Positions 25,769 to 34,866 of a DNA stretch of 64,000 nucleotides are shown in pieces (the first letter of the stretch is position 1; every line of letters begins with the position of its first letter). A program made the translations under genes and the position numbers. The notes below the pieces were generated by a model, which worked only from the letters and a program-made list of their open reading frames with translations, did not search any database and had not been told where the DNA came from. The stretch comes from an uncultured Helicobacteraceae bacterium (GTDB lineage Bacteria; Campylobacterota; Campylobacteria; Campylobacterales; Helicobacteraceae), in NCBI GenBank assembly GCA_910578285.1, contig CAJTQL010000014.1, positions 1-64,000 on the forward strand, in the 5' to 3' direction.

Positions 25769-27001
25769 ATGTCTCTCTATAACCAAATCTGTGCACTCAA
25801 GGATTCCACAACCATTTTGCGTGCCACGAGCGCGACAAAGCGCTGCGAGCTATTACATTGCTTTGCGCAAAAATTGCTTGATTCGCGCGAATCGATTCTA
25901 CAGGCAAATGCGCAAGACTGCATGCAGGCGGCTCATCTAAGCGCCGCAATGCAAGAACGTTTGGCGCTCGATGATAAAAAATTGCAAGCGCTTGCCCAAA
26001 GTGTCGCTAATATTGCCAATTTGCCCGACCCAATTGGCAGGGTGATTGAGGGTTATAAGGTTGCAAGTGGAATCCAGATTGAAAAAGTCTCTGTCCCGCT
26101 TGGCGTGGTGGCAATCATCTATGAATCGCGCCCGAATGTAACGAGCGACACGGCGGCACTTTGCCTCAAAAGCGCGAATGGAATCGTGCTCAAAGGCGGC
26201 AAAGAATCCGAGCAGAGCAACAAGGCAATCATCGAATCATTGCGCGCTGCGCTACATGCCTTTGATATGCCCCAAGAGTTGGTATTTTTCACAAGTAGCC
26301 GCAAGGCAACGCATGAAATCTTGCAGATGAATGATTGCATCGATGTCGTGATTCCACGTGGGGGCGAATCTCTCGTGTCATTTGTTACACAAAATAGCAA
26401 GATTCCAGTGATTAAACACGACAAAGGAATCTGCCATGCGTATGTGCATCGCGATGCCGATTTTACAAAAGCGACAAATATTGTCATCAATGCCAAGACC
26501 CAGCGCCCAAGCACATGCAATGCGATTGAGACATTGCTTGTCGATGTGGACATTTCGAGTGATTTTTTGAATGTTTTGCGCCCAAAACTCAACTCAAAAG
26601 AGACACAGATTGTCGCATGCCCACGTTCGATAGAGCATTTCGAGCACGCAACACCCATAGATTCGCAAAGCTATTGCACAGAATATGGCAGCAATTGCCT
26701 AAATATTCGGATTATTGCCAATCTCAATGAAGCCATCGAGCACATCAATCATTTTGGTTCACACCATTCTGATGTCATCATCACAGAAAATTACAGCGCG
26801 GCGGAACGATTCCTTGCTGAAGTCGATTCGGCATGCGTGTATGTGAACGCCTCAACGCGATTCTCCGATGGCGGCGAGTTTGGGCTTGGTGCTGAAATGG
26901 GGATTGCCACAAGCAAGTTGCATGCGCGCGGACCTATGGGATTGGGCGAGCTCACAACCTACAAATATCTCATTCGCGGCAATGGCGAGGTGCGGCTCTA
27001 G
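25769..27001 (+). CDS. proA: Gamma-glutamyl phosphate reductase
   Basis: This 410-residue NADPH-dependent enzyme reduces glutamyl-5-phosphate to the semialdehyde in proline synthesis. It has an aldehyde dehydrogenase-like fold with the catalytic Cys in QRPSTCNAIETL and a conserved GLGAEMGIATSKLHARGPMGL near the C-terminus. The start is ATG at 25769 (MSLYNQICAL), one base after ispG. The longer in-frame reading back into ispG is rejected. proB is not in the window. The 3' end overlaps the convergent gene at 26998 by 4 bases. Confidence 0.95.
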   Translation: MSLYNQICALKDSTTILRATSATKRCELLHCFAQKLLDSRESILQANAQDCMQAAHLSAAMQERLALDDKKLQALAQSVANIANLPDPIGRVIEGYKVASGIQIEKVSVPLGVVAIIYESRPNVTSDTAALCLKSANGIVLKGGKESEQSNKAIIESLRAALHAFDMPQELVFFTSSRKATHEILQMNDCIDVVIPRGGESLVSFVTQNSKIPVIKHDKGICHAYVHRDADFTKATNIVINAKTQRPSTCNAIETLLVDVDISSDFLNVLRPKLNSKETQIVACPRSIEHFEHATPIDSQSYCTEYGSNCLNIRIIANLNEAIEHINHFGSHHSDVIITENYSAAERFLAEVDSACVYVNASTRFSDGGEFGLGAEMGIATSKLHARGPMGLGELTTYKYLIRGNGEVRL

Positions 27002-27768
27002 CGCCGCTCTTGTCCGATTCGATACAGCGCAAAATCATACTTGATTGGGTCATGCGGATTGAGCCTTGCAAGTGCGTCTGTCGCGCAAAAAACAGCTTGC
27101 AGGTGGTTTGCCTTGTGCTCCAAGATTCCGAGCTCAACGCATAATGTGCTCGTGTGTGTGTCGAGCGGCAAAAACAGCTGTGATGGAGAAATTGTGCCTT
27201 CCCAAAAGCCTAAATCAAGGCAATCTTTGCGAATTGCCCAACGCAAAAAGAGATTCCAACGTTTGAATGCGCCCTGTGAATATGGCGATTTGTCGGGATT
27301 GTAGGGTAAGCCAATGAGAAATGTAAATCCGCGACTCCTGTATGTTGTTGCACTAAGAATTGCGCGTTGGAGTGCCGCGATTCCATAAAGAGCGGCGAGA
27401 TGTCGCGGCGCTGAATCTGCTGCTGCGCAAAAGACGTCGCGCAATGGAATCTGCGCAAGAGCCATGCATAGTGCCTTGATGTCGTCAGCGGTTTGGAATC
27501 GATAGAGTGGAAATGTGGCATGCGCAAGCTGATGTGGGCTTGCAAAGAGTTCAAGCGGAATCGCACCAAGCGTGCGCACGATTTGGCGCGCGTTGCCATA
27601 CGCAAGTAGCGCGCAGACAATGGCGATTTTGTCAATCGATTCGCTATGTTTGTAGCGGTGCACAACCAACAATGGGTCGGGCTTTTGCTCACAGAGTTCA
27701 TTTGGATTGTTACGCAATGTGTATGCGGATTCAAGCTGGGCTTTGAGAGTCATTTGTTGTGTGTTCAT
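26998..27768 (-). CDS. TIGR02757 (DUF2400) family protein
   Basis: This 256-residue protein resembles a conserved uncharacterised family found in epsilonproteobacteria and Bacteroidetes. The N-terminal half has PDPLLVVHRYKHSESIDKIA and ALLAYGNARQI. The second half has RSRGFTFLIGLPYNPDKSPYSQGAFKRWNLFLRWAIRKD, then LFLPLDTHT and a helical end with ATDALARLNPHDPIKYDFALYRIGQ. The DTHT/NPHDPIKYDFAL layout suggests a helix-hairpin-type DNA-repair-like fold, but function is unknown. The start overlaps the stop of the histidine kinase gene (ATGA), so it belongs to that operon. The assignment rests on motif memory, not a search. Confidence 0.75.
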   Translation of the reverse strand: MNTQQMTLKAQLESAYTLRNNPNELCEQKPDPLLVVHRYKHSESIDKIAIVCALLAYGNARQIVRTLGAIPLELFASPHQLAHATFPLYRFQTADDIKALCMALAQIPLRDVFCAAADSAPRHLAALYGIAALQRAILSATTYRSRGFTFLIGLPYNPDKSPYSQGAFKRWNLFLRWAIRKDCLDLGFWEGTISPSQLFLPLDTHTSTLCVELGILEHKANHLQAVFCATDALARLNPHDPIKYDFALYRIGQERR

Positions 27769-28949
27769 GTTGGGAAAACCAAGCGAAAAGTGGTAGTAGT
27801 TTCATCGCTTTGAACAGAAATTGTGATGTGATATTCTGTGCAAATTTGTTGCACAATCGCAAGTCCAATGCCAAAGCCTCCTTGGTCTTTGTTTGCACGG
27901 GTGTAGCGCTCAAAAATGTGTACTTTGGTGTCGATAGTGCCGTTGTTGCAAATACTAAATGTGCGGTCGCAAAGTTGCAGAGACAAGATTCCATGAGGTT
28001 GGTTGTATTTGATGGCATTGCTCAAGACATTATCAAGTAGTTTTGCGATTTTGTGTAGATTTGCGCGCCAACGCATGGGTTGCAATTGGGTCATAAGCTG
28101 CAGCTGTTTTTGGGCGATATGCGGAGCAAAATAGTCCACACGTTCGCGAATGAGCTGCGCGAGGTCAAATTCTGTTGCATTATCGGGAATCGCGCTAGGA
28201 AAATTCAAGTAGATGAGGTCGTCATAGAGATGTGTCATCGTGCGTGAGGCAATCAGGATATTATGCAACAATTTTTTATTTTTTGGCGAAAGCTCTTCTT
28301 GATTGAAGCGCTCGATACTCATCATAATCACACTAAGGGGCGTGTTGATTTCATGGGTTGAATCTTTGAGAAAATCATTGAGCGCTTGGATTTGATTTTG
28401 GAGTGGGCGCAATGCAAGGCGAACGAGAAAAAAGGCAACAATTCCAATGCCAGCTAATGCGAGCGCAGAAAAGAGGAGATAGCGCATTTTGAGCCAAAAA
28501 AACTCCTCGCTCAAATCGCTACCCTCAAGAATCACAAAGGTAGAATCTATTCTTTTGGGCTTTTTACGCCACGAATCAAACAAATAGGCGCGCCCGTCTA
28601 TCAGGGTGATTTTGTCTTTGGGTTGAGTGGTTGGGAGGGTATCAAGATGAGCGATATTGGAAAACAGGAGCGCTCCATTTGCAAAAAGTGCAAACGAAAG
28701 ATTGAAAGTTTGACTAATCGATTCGAGGTTTTCATGCAGTGCCACATCGCTCTCTTTGTTTCCTTTTGTGTGCGCATGCAGGGCAAAAAAGATTGCTCCA
28801 CGCGCGTTATACAAACGTTCACGTTCTTCTTCAAACAGCGCTTGCGTTTGGAACGAATAGATAATGGGTAGCGCGATTGCCAAAAGCAGCGCGGTTGAGA
28901 GGAGATAGAGGAACAAAATTTTCAAAGTGGCGCTTTGCCTAAGGTTCAT
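27765..28949 (-). CDS. Sensor histidine kinase (CprS/CrdS-like)
   Basis: This 394-residue inner-membrane kinase has a transmembrane helix at about residues 10-33, a periplasmic domain of about 120 residues and a second helix near 158-178. The phospho-acceptor His199 lies in DSTHEINTPLS. The N box is NVLSNAIKYN and the G box GGFGIGLAIV, so it should be active. The short periplasmic domain and STHEINTPLSVI H-box recall the epsilonproteobacterial kinases CprS and CrdS. The ATG at 28949 is chosen over an upstream start inside the regulator gene; it overlaps the regulator stop by 11 bases. The signal is unknown. Copper (as for CrdS) is only a hypothesis. Confidence 0.88.
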   Translation of the reverse strand: MNLRQSATLKILFLYLLSTALLLAIALPIIYSFQTQALFEEERERLYNARGAIFFALHAHTKGNKESDVALHENLESISQTFNLSFALFANGALLFSNIAHLDTLPTTQPKDKITLIDGRAYLFDSWRKKPKRIDSTFVILEGSDLSEEFFWLKMRYLLFSALALAGIGIVAFFLVRLALRPLQNQIQALNDFLKDSTHEINTPLSVIMMSIERFNQEELSPKNKKLLHNILIASRTMTHLYDDLIYLNFPSAIPDNATEFDLAQLIRERVDYFAPHIAQKQLQLMTQLQPMRWRANLHKIAKLLDNVLSNAIKYNQPHGILSLQLCDRTFSICNNGTIDTKVHIFERYTRANKDQGGFGIGLAIVQQICTEYHITISVQSDETTTTFRLVFPT

Positions 28950-29604
28950 AGCAATAGCCTCTGCCTCTATGATTTGTGATTTTTTCTTTGCCAAGCAGTG
29001 CGCGCAGATGTTTGACATAAGCGCGTAGGCTCATTTCGCTTGGTGTTTCAATACCCCAAAGATGTGCAAAAATTTCCTCGTAGCTCATGAATCGATGCTT
29101 GTTTTGCAAAAACAGCGCAAGCAAATCGAGCTCTTTGCCTGTGAGCGGAATCTTTTGTTCGTTGCGAAATAGCGCCTTTTTTGCATAAAAAAATTGCAGC
29201 CCATTGCCCAAATCTTCGGACAAAGAATGTGCTGCGCTAAACGAAGCTTGCAAGATTTTTTGAATGCGCAATAGCAATTCTTTGAGCTCGAAGGGTTTGC
29301 GCAAATAATCATCACAGCCGCTTTCAAAACCCTTTTGCAAGTCATAGATGCTGCCAAGCGATGTGGTGTAAATCGCAGGCGTGGCAATGCCTTTTTTGCG
29401 CAATGTTTGCAGTAGGCTAAAGCCATCGCCATTTGGGAGCTTGATGTCCAAAATCCACACATCAAAGCTCTCTTCAAGCGCAAGCTGCAAGGCGGTTTTT
29501 GCATTGCCACAAACGCAGACAGCATATCCCTCTTCGCTAAGAAAGTCTTCGACCATTTCGGCTAAAAGAGGGTCGTCTTCGACAAGCAGAATCTTTATTG
29601 CCAT
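28939..29604 (-). CDS. OmpR-family response regulator (CprR/CrdR-like)
   Basis: This 221-residue regulator has a receiver domain (acidic pair in LLVEDDPLL, phospho-Asp in DVWILDIKLPNGDG, Lys in YLRKPFEL) and a winged-helix DNA-binding domain from about residue 130 (LTGKELDLLALFLQ, RAYVKHLRALLG, HRGRGYCYEP). The start is ATG at 29604 (MAIKILLVEDD), one base after the stop of the small periplasmic protein gene. An in-frame extension of 34 codons into that gene is rejected. It forms an operon with the kinase at 28949. Confidence 0.92.
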   Translation of the reverse strand: MAIKILLVEDDPLLAEMVEDFLSEEGYAVCVCGNAKTALQLALEESFDVWILDIKLPNGDGFSLLQTLRKKGIATPAIYTTSLGSIYDLQKGFESGCDDYLRKPFELKELLLRIQKILQASFSAAHSLSEDLGNGLQFFYAKKALFRNEQKIPLTGKELDLLALFLQNKHRFMSYEEIFAHLWGIETPSEMSLRAYVKHLRALLGKEKITNHRGRGYCYEP

Positions 29605-29605
29605 C

Positions 29606-30031
29606 TTAGAGTGGTTCTTTGCGAGGTGGTTTTTTGAGTTGCTCTTTTCCAAGCAGGACACATTCACCTCGCCCAAGATGTTGTTTTTTGAACACACCAA
29701 TCTCACGTGCTTTTTTGACCGTCATCGAATCGATTTGCTTTCGATTTGCCTCACATACGGCAATCTTATATTGACGCCATTCTTCGTGCGTCATTTTGTC
29801 TTGTGCGTTTCTGGTGTTTTCGCGCATGCCTTGCATAAATGCGCGCGCATCTCTAACGGTCATTTGGTCGATTCGTTTGTGTATCTCGATTTTATAATCA
29901 AGTGCATCTTCTGGCTTGACTTTGCCTGCAAGATTTTGCAACTCCGTGAGGCTATGTTTTGAAAAATCTGCTGCAAACAAAGAAGCGCTGGCAAGTGCGA
30001 GCGCAAGAACGGATTTGGGAAAAGAAAGCAT
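29606..30031 (-). CDS. Small periplasmic protein, DUF1104-like
   Basis: This 141-residue protein starts MLSFPKSVLALALASASLFAADFSK, a clean signal peptide with likely cleavage after LFA, then a helical, charged mature domain. That domain contains two related blocks, RIDQMTVRDARAFMQGM and QIDSMTVKKAREIGVF. It resembles the DUF1104 proteins of Helicobacter and Campylobacter, the group that, as recalled, includes the copper-resistance protein CrdA. The ribosome site AAGGAG is strong. It is first in an operon with the OmpR regulator one base downstream, so it may be the regulator's target, sensor partner or both. Function is not established. Confidence 0.7.
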   Translation of the reverse strand: MLSFPKSVLALALASASLFAADFSKHSLTELQNLAGKVKPEDALDYKIEIHKRIDQMTVRDARAFMQGMRENTRNAQDKMTHEEWRQYKIAVCEANRKQIDSMTVKKAREIGVFKKQHLGRGECVLLGKEQLKKPPRKEPL

Positions 30032-30048
30032 GGAAAACTCCTTGTGAT

Positions 30049-30076
30049 AAGATTTGTCTTTTGACAAACGAATCTT
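30049..30076. promoter_or_regulatory. Inverted repeat in the leader of the periplasmic protein/two-component operon
   Basis: TTTGTC (30053-30058), four T's and GACAAA (30063-30068) form a perfect 6-bp dyad. AAGA (30049-30052) and TCTT (30073-30076) extend it across a short bulge. It sits 18-45 bases upstream of the ATG at 30031, between a possible -10 (TAAGAT on the minus strand) and the ribosome site. It could be an operator for the operon's own regulator or an mRNA hairpin; no T-run makes it a terminator. Confidence 0.4.
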
Positions 30077-30117
30077 AGCCTTTATATGTGAAAGCTTTGT
30101 GATTTATGATTATTTTA

Positions 30118-31437
30118 TTATTTTCCCAAATTTTCGCTATCTGCCTGCACAATCGAAAAGCTCAAATGCAAAATCTCGCTGTGGTTCTTGATGTAATCGT
30201 TGATAGAATCGAGCGTAAGAGATTCGATGTTGTGCAATTCTTTTGTAGCAAAATCAAGCGGTAATCCCCAATAATACGCGTTGTATGCTCGACTTAGACG
30301 TTGGCTTAATGTTTCATGTCGCAGAGGCTCACTACCAAGCAAGAATTTTTTTGCTGCATCAAGCTCGTCTTGCGTGATTCCATTTTGCACAAATTCGGCA
30401 ATGACGTTTTTCACCGCCTCAATTGCTTGGTCTTTATTTTCATTTTTTGTTTGCAGATAGCCTGTGGCGTTTGTTGTGCTTTTGGCAATGCTTGTGTACC
30501 AATAGGCAGAATAGGCAAGCCCACGTTTAACGCGTATTTCTTCCATTATGCGGCTTCCAAAACCGCCTGTGCCAAGCACAAACGCCGCGACTTTTGCCTT
30601 GTAGCCTTCAGTGCTATAATCATCAATTTTTAGAGGCGAACCAAAATAGATATAGGCTTGTTCGGTCGGCTTGGTTGTAGAAATCAAGCCAGATTCCGTG
30701 TTTGCTAGGCATGTTTGAATCGAGGCTGCATTGCCTTTTTTTAAACGTTTGAGCACGGGGGAAATATGCTTGGCAAAGTCATCAAAACGCAAATCACCCC
30801 CGGCGATAATCACGAGGTTATTCAAAACAAGGTTGTTTTTGTAGAATTGTGCAATCTCTTTGAGTTTGATATTTTGGACATCGCCCACTTCGGGAATGAG
30901 CGCACACGGCGTGCCTTTGAAAAGAACGCGCAAGAGATTATCGCTTGCGATGGCATCAAAGTCTGATTCTTTTTGGAGAATATCAGAAATGAAATCTTGT
31001 TGTACTTTTGTTAAAGCCTTATTGCTAAGGTTGGGTGAATGCAACAAAGAATCGAGAAAGCCAAGCGCATTGGGTACGTCTTCAATCAGCGAATCGAGCG
31101 TGATAGTGAGATTCTCGCGCCCAGCGTTACTCGAAATGCTAATAGCTTGTTGTTCGAGCTCTTCGGCAAACTTGACACTCCCGAGCTCTTTTGTGCCCTC
31201 TTCGAGTAATGCGCTTGCAAGACTTGCAACAAGCCCATTGTGCTTGCCTGTTTTTGCGATTCCAAGTGTGCCGCTAGCGCGAAAAACAAGTGTCATATTA
31301 AACGTTGGAATGAGAGAAGAATCTTCGTAAATCACGGGGATTTGAACGTTGTTGATTTCTAGTTGTTGCAGTGTAGCTGCCATTGTAACTCCTGTGGAAA
31401 AAAGAATTGCGCTAAGAGCGCGAAATAATGCCGTCAT
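30118..31437 (-). CDS. M16 family peptidase homologue lacking the HxxEH zinc site
   Basis: This 439-residue secreted protein has a signal peptide at residues 1-20 and two M16-type domains. In active members the first domain has HxxEH, but here the equivalent segment reads HNGLVASLASALLEEGTKE, without the His/Glu zinc ligands. The second-domain substrate-binding motif RGLAYSAYW is present. It is therefore probably the non-catalytic partner of a heteromeric M16 protease, as in other paired bacterial systems. Its ATG overlaps the mqnC stop (ATGA) in the order bamA-mqnC-M16, which matches HP0655-0657 as I recall it. Envelope protein turnover is a guess from context. Confidence 0.85.
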   Translation of the reverse strand: MTALFRALSAILFSTGVTMAATLQQLEINNVQIPVIYEDSSLIPTFNMTLVFRASGTLGIAKTGKHNGLVASLASALLEEGTKELGSVKFAEELEQQAISISSNAGRENLTITLDSLIEDVPNALGFLDSLLHSPNLSNKALTKVQQDFISDILQKESDFDAIASDNLLRVLFKGTPCALIPEVGDVQNIKLKEIAQFYKNNLVLNNLVIIAGGDLRFDDFAKHISPVLKRLKKGNAASIQTCLANTESGLISTTKPTEQAYIYFGSPLKIDDYSTEGYKAKVAAFVLGTGGFGSRIMEEIRVKRGLAYSAYWYTSIAKSTTNATGYLQTKNENKDQAIEAVKNVIAEFVQNGITQDELDAAKKFLLGSEPLRHETLSQRLSRAYNAYYWGLPLDFATKELHNIESLTLDSINDYIKNHSEILHLSFSIVQADSENLGK

Positions 31438-32486
31438 GCAAAACGCTCCAGAATCGTATAGGCTGTATCACGTTTCGCAGGGATTTCACCAATGTCTTTG
31501 ATGAGACGAATCATTTCATCTTGATTCATGCGGTTGCTTGTGCCTGTGGCAGCAACGACATTTTCTTCGAGCATTGTACTCCCTAAATCATTTGCTCCAA
31601 ATAAAAGCGAGAGTTGCCCAATGTGGCTGCCTTGTGTTACCCAGCTGCTTTGGATATTTGGGAAATTGTCGAGATAGATTCGACTGCTTGCAAGCAAACG
31701 CAAATAGCGGTTTGATGATGCCTTTTCAATCTCGGGATATTCCGCTTTAAGCGGCGTGTTTTTGGGCTGAAACGACCACATGATGAACGCACGGAATCCG
31801 CCTGTTTCGTCTTGTAGCTCACGGATTCTGCGCCAATGCTCGATGATGTCCACGTCATCTTCGAGCGTGCCAAACATCATCGTTGCTGTGCTTTTGATTC
31901 CAAGCTTGTGCGCTGTTTTGTGCACTTCAATCCACCGTGAGGCATTCAATTTTTTGGGAGCAATTTTGTCGCGCACCCTGTCGCTTAAGATTTCTGCGCC
32001 TGCACCAGGTATTGATGATAATCCCGCTTGTTTGAGGCGCTCAAGGGTTTGTTCCAAAGAGATTTTGGAAATGCGGGCGATATAGTCTATTTCAATGGCA
32101 GAGAAGCCATGGATTGTAATCATGGGATATTTGCTTGCAATATGGCGCACCAAATCCTCATACCATTCAATCTTAAGTTTTGGGTGAACGCCTCCTTGAA
32201 ACAGAATCTGCGTTCCGCCAATGGCGAGGAGATCATCAATCTTTTGGTCAATCTGTTCAAAGCTCAAGATGTAGCTCTCATCTGCGTCTTTGAGCGTGCG
32301 TTTGAATGCGCAAAATTTGCAATCGACCCAGCAGATGTTGGTGTAGTTGATATTGCGGTCGACGACAAACGAGGTGATTTTGTCCGGGTGCAACGCGCGC
32401 TTGATTGCAAACGCTTGAATGCCTAGCTCTTTGAGCGGCGTATCGCGCATGATTGTCGCGATTTGCGAATCAGTGATTCGTGTCAT
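31434..32486 (-). CDS. mqnC: Cyclic dehypoxanthine futalosine synthase
   Basis: This 350-residue radical SAM enzyme of the futalosine route to menaquinone forms the spiro cyclic intermediate. The cluster motif CxxxCxxC is at Cys52, Cys56 and Cys59 (CWVDCKFC). The downstream IQGGVHPKLK-like segment (LFQGGVHPKLK) and PGAGAEILSDRVR identify MqnC within the MqnC/MqnE/CofH group. The start is ATG at 32486 with the strong ribosome site AAGGAG. An in-frame extension of 77 codons overlaps bamA and is rejected. The gene starts 10 bases after the bamA stop. Confidence 0.93.
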   Translation of the reverse strand: MTRITDSQIATIMRDTPLKELGIQAFAIKRALHPDKITSFVVDRNINYTNICWVDCKFCAFKRTLKDADESYILSFEQIDQKIDDLLAIGGTQILFQGGVHPKLKIEWYEDLVRHIASKYPMITIHGFSAIEIDYIARISKISLEQTLERLKQAGLSSIPGAGAEILSDRVRDKIAPKKLNASRWIEVHKTAHKLGIKSTATMMFGTLEDDVDIIEHWRRIRELQDETGGFRAFIMWSFQPKNTPLKAEYPEIEKASSNRYLRLLASSRIYLDNFPNIQSSWVTQGSHIGQLSLLFGANDLGSTMLEENVVAATGTSNRMNQDEMIRLIKDIGEIPAKRDTAYTILERFA

Positions 32487-32496
32487 AATTTTCTCC

Positions 32497-34743
32497 TTAG
32501 AATCGTGTTCCCATATTGAATTCAAAACGTGAGGTTTTGTCGCCGGGTTTGTAGTTGAGTGCATAGGGGAATATGAAGTTGATAGGTCCAAGTGGTGAAA
32601 CCCATTCGATTCCAAGCCCTGTGCTGTATCGGTTGATTTCGCCAAAGCCGTCTTGCCCGATTGTTCCAAAATCGAGAAATCCCGTGAGACGCATTTGCAC
32701 GGTTTCAAACAAGCCAAAACTTGCTTCTAGGCTGCCTGATGCAGTGTATTTACCCCCAATGCGCACGCCATTTGGGTCAAAGGGCGTGATGGAGCTCGAG
32801 CGATAGCCGCGCAAGGTACTCATTCCACCTAGATAGAATTTTTCGTTAATGGGCAGATAGCCTGTTTCGGAGATGACTCCCGCGCGCCCCTTGAGGCGAA
32901 AAATCACGTCCCAATCATCGAGGAAATCAAGGTTGGTGTATGCCGCGCCACGTGTGTAGTATTTGACGAATTGTTCATCGCCACCAACACCTGCAAACTC
33001 GACAAAAGCAGAGAGCGACATTCCATTGCGTGGGAAATAATAATCATCAGTGCTATCATAGCTAAGCCCCGGAATTATCGAACTTTTGCTATATAGCCCA
33101 TCGCGGAAATAGGGACGATAGATTTCGGCAAGATTGCCCACGAAGTTGGTGAGCTCGGTTTGGACATAGCTATATCCCAATGTGGCATGCACAAAATCAA
33201 AGAATCGTCTCCCAACCGTAATGGCTGCGCCCGTGCTGTTTTCAGTGTAGTCATAGGTTGTGTATTCGCGGCGATAGACTTCTGTTGCAAGGCTGTATCG
33301 CGAATCAAAAACGCGTGGATTATAGAGGTCGACGCGATAGCTCAACTCGCGGCGGCTTTTGTCGAGGTAGATTCCGCCTGTCATGCCGCTTCCAAACACA
33401 TTGCGTTCACGCAACGAGATGTTGCCCAAAATGCCATCATAGCTGCCATAGCCGATTCCAAACAGCACTTCGCCCGTGTGTGTCTCGGAAACGCTCACGA
33501 GCAAATCGACCGTTTCTTCATCAACGCGTCGCTCATCAATTTCGACTTTGTCGAAGAATCCAAGCTGACGCAAACTATTGCGCGAGATTTTAATCCGCGA
33601 AGTTTGATACAAATCGCCCGGAGAAAGGGCGATTTCGCGGCGAATCACTCTATCGAGCGTGCGCGTGTTGCCCGAGATGATGACGTCACCAATTTTTGCT
33701 TGATTGCCTGTTGTGATTTTGTAACGGATAGAGACCGTGGCATCGTCTTTGTCGCTATCAAACTGCGGGTCGATTCGTGCAAAAGCATAGCCCAAATCCC
33801 CGATTTTTTCTTTCATGCGTTCAATATCTTTGCGCACAGTTTCGATATTGAATCGTTTGCCGGGCACGAGAGAGAGCAGATCATGTAGCTCTTCTTCATC
33901 AATCACTGCCGTGTCCATTTCGATGGAAACATCGCGCACTGAATAGATATTGCCTTCGGAAATATCAAGCGACATTTCGGCTGTGTAGCTATCAAAGTTT
34001 GCAGAGAGCAAGGGGGGCGAGACTTGCGCATCGAGATAGCCCTTGCGCATATAATAATCGCGCACACGACGTGAATCGTTCTCGAGCTCGTTTGCATGCA
34101 GCTTGCCATCGTTGAAGCCCCACATCCAGCCTAGCCAATCCTCCTCGCGGTTGAGCATCACCGATTCGATTTTGCTTGCGCTCAAGTTCTCTGCGCCGCG
34201 ATAATGCACCTTTGTGATGATGATTTCTTCGCCCTGATTGACAAGAATCGTGAGCTTGATTGCGCGTTCATTAATCTCCTCTGTCTCTGTCTCGATAACG
34301 GTGTCATAATAGCCTTTTGCCTCAAGAATCGAGGTGATTTTTTTCTTGACATTTTCAAGCTTGTATGTGTCAAACACATCGCCTTTTTTGATTCCAATCT
34401 CTTTCGCAATCGCATCTTTGTCTGTGCCGATTCCATAGCCCTCAATCTCGATTGCGGCAATGCTTGGTTTTTCTTTGAAATGGAAGGTGAGAATCCCATT
34501 TTCTTCGCTCACCCAAATGTCTTGGAAATAGCCTTGTCTGTGGAAATCGATAATCGAATGATTCACTTGTTCTACATCAAGTGGCTCGCCAATTTTGATA
34601 TTCGCAATCTCGTTTGCTACAGCAGGCGAGATATAGACCAAACCTTCATAATCGATGCCTCGAATGATAGGCAGAGTAAGGGGCTGTGCGAGTGCACACC
34701 CAGCTAGTGCACAAAGAGGCAGCAATGAGGATGGTTTGTGCAT
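32497..34743 (-). CDS. bamA: Outer-membrane protein assembly factor BamA
   Basis: This 748-residue Omp85 protein inserts beta-barrels into the outer membrane. It has a signal peptide (ending GCALAQ), five POTRA domains up to about residue 400 and a 16-strand barrel. The barrel carries the lid-lock motif VRIGGKYTASG and the C-terminal aromatic signature ending FEFNMGTRF. Conserved GMSTLRGYRSSS corresponds to the VRGF/Y loop motif. The length is close to other epsilonproteobacterial BamA proteins. It heads the bamA-mqnC-M16 operon and faces tyrA across a 123-base divergent promoter region. Confidence 0.96.
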   Translation of the reverse strand: MHKPSSLLPLCALAGCALAQPLTLPIIRGIDYEGLVYISPAVANEIANIKIGEPLDVEQVNHSIIDFHRQGYFQDIWVSEENGILTFHFKEKPSIAAIEIEGYGIGTDKDAIAKEIGIKKGDVFDTYKLENVKKKITSILEAKGYYDTVIETETEEINERAIKLTILVNQGEEIIITKVHYRGAENLSASKIESVMLNREEDWLGWMWGFNDGKLHANELENDSRRVRDYYMRKGYLDAQVSPPLLSANFDSYTAEMSLDISEGNIYSVRDVSIEMDTAVIDEEELHDLLSLVPGKRFNIETVRKDIERMKEKIGDLGYAFARIDPQFDSDKDDATVSIRYKITTGNQAKIGDVIISGNTRTLDRVIRREIALSPGDLYQTSRIKISRNSLRQLGFFDKVEIDERRVDEETVDLLVSVSETHTGEVLFGIGYGSYDGILGNISLRERNVFGSGMTGGIYLDKSRRELSYRVDLYNPRVFDSRYSLATEVYRREYTTYDYTENSTGAAITVGRRFFDFVHATLGYSYVQTELTNFVGNLAEIYRPYFRDGLYSKSSIIPGLSYDSTDDYYFPRNGMSLSAFVEFAGVGGDEQFVKYYTRGAAYTNLDFLDDWDVIFRLKGRAGVISETGYLPINEKFYLGGMSTLRGYRSSSITPFDPNGVRIGGKYTASGSLEASFGLFETVQMRLTGFLDFGTIGQDGFGEINRYSTGLGIEWVSPLGPINFIFPYALNYKPGDKTSRFEFNMGTRF

Positions 34744-34866
34744 AGACGAAATTCACCTACTTTCATGGATTTTGGGTATTAAACAGACAATTCTATAATA
34801 ATAGGATTAATGACATTTTAACAAAAGTGTTGATAATATACATTCCTATTTTATAAAGGCAAGAGA

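Noticed and set aside
31434..32717. N-terminal extension of mqnC into bamA (77 codons)
   Set aside because: A strong ribosome site and family N-terminus support the ATG at 32486; the extension is the shadow of bamA's 3' end.
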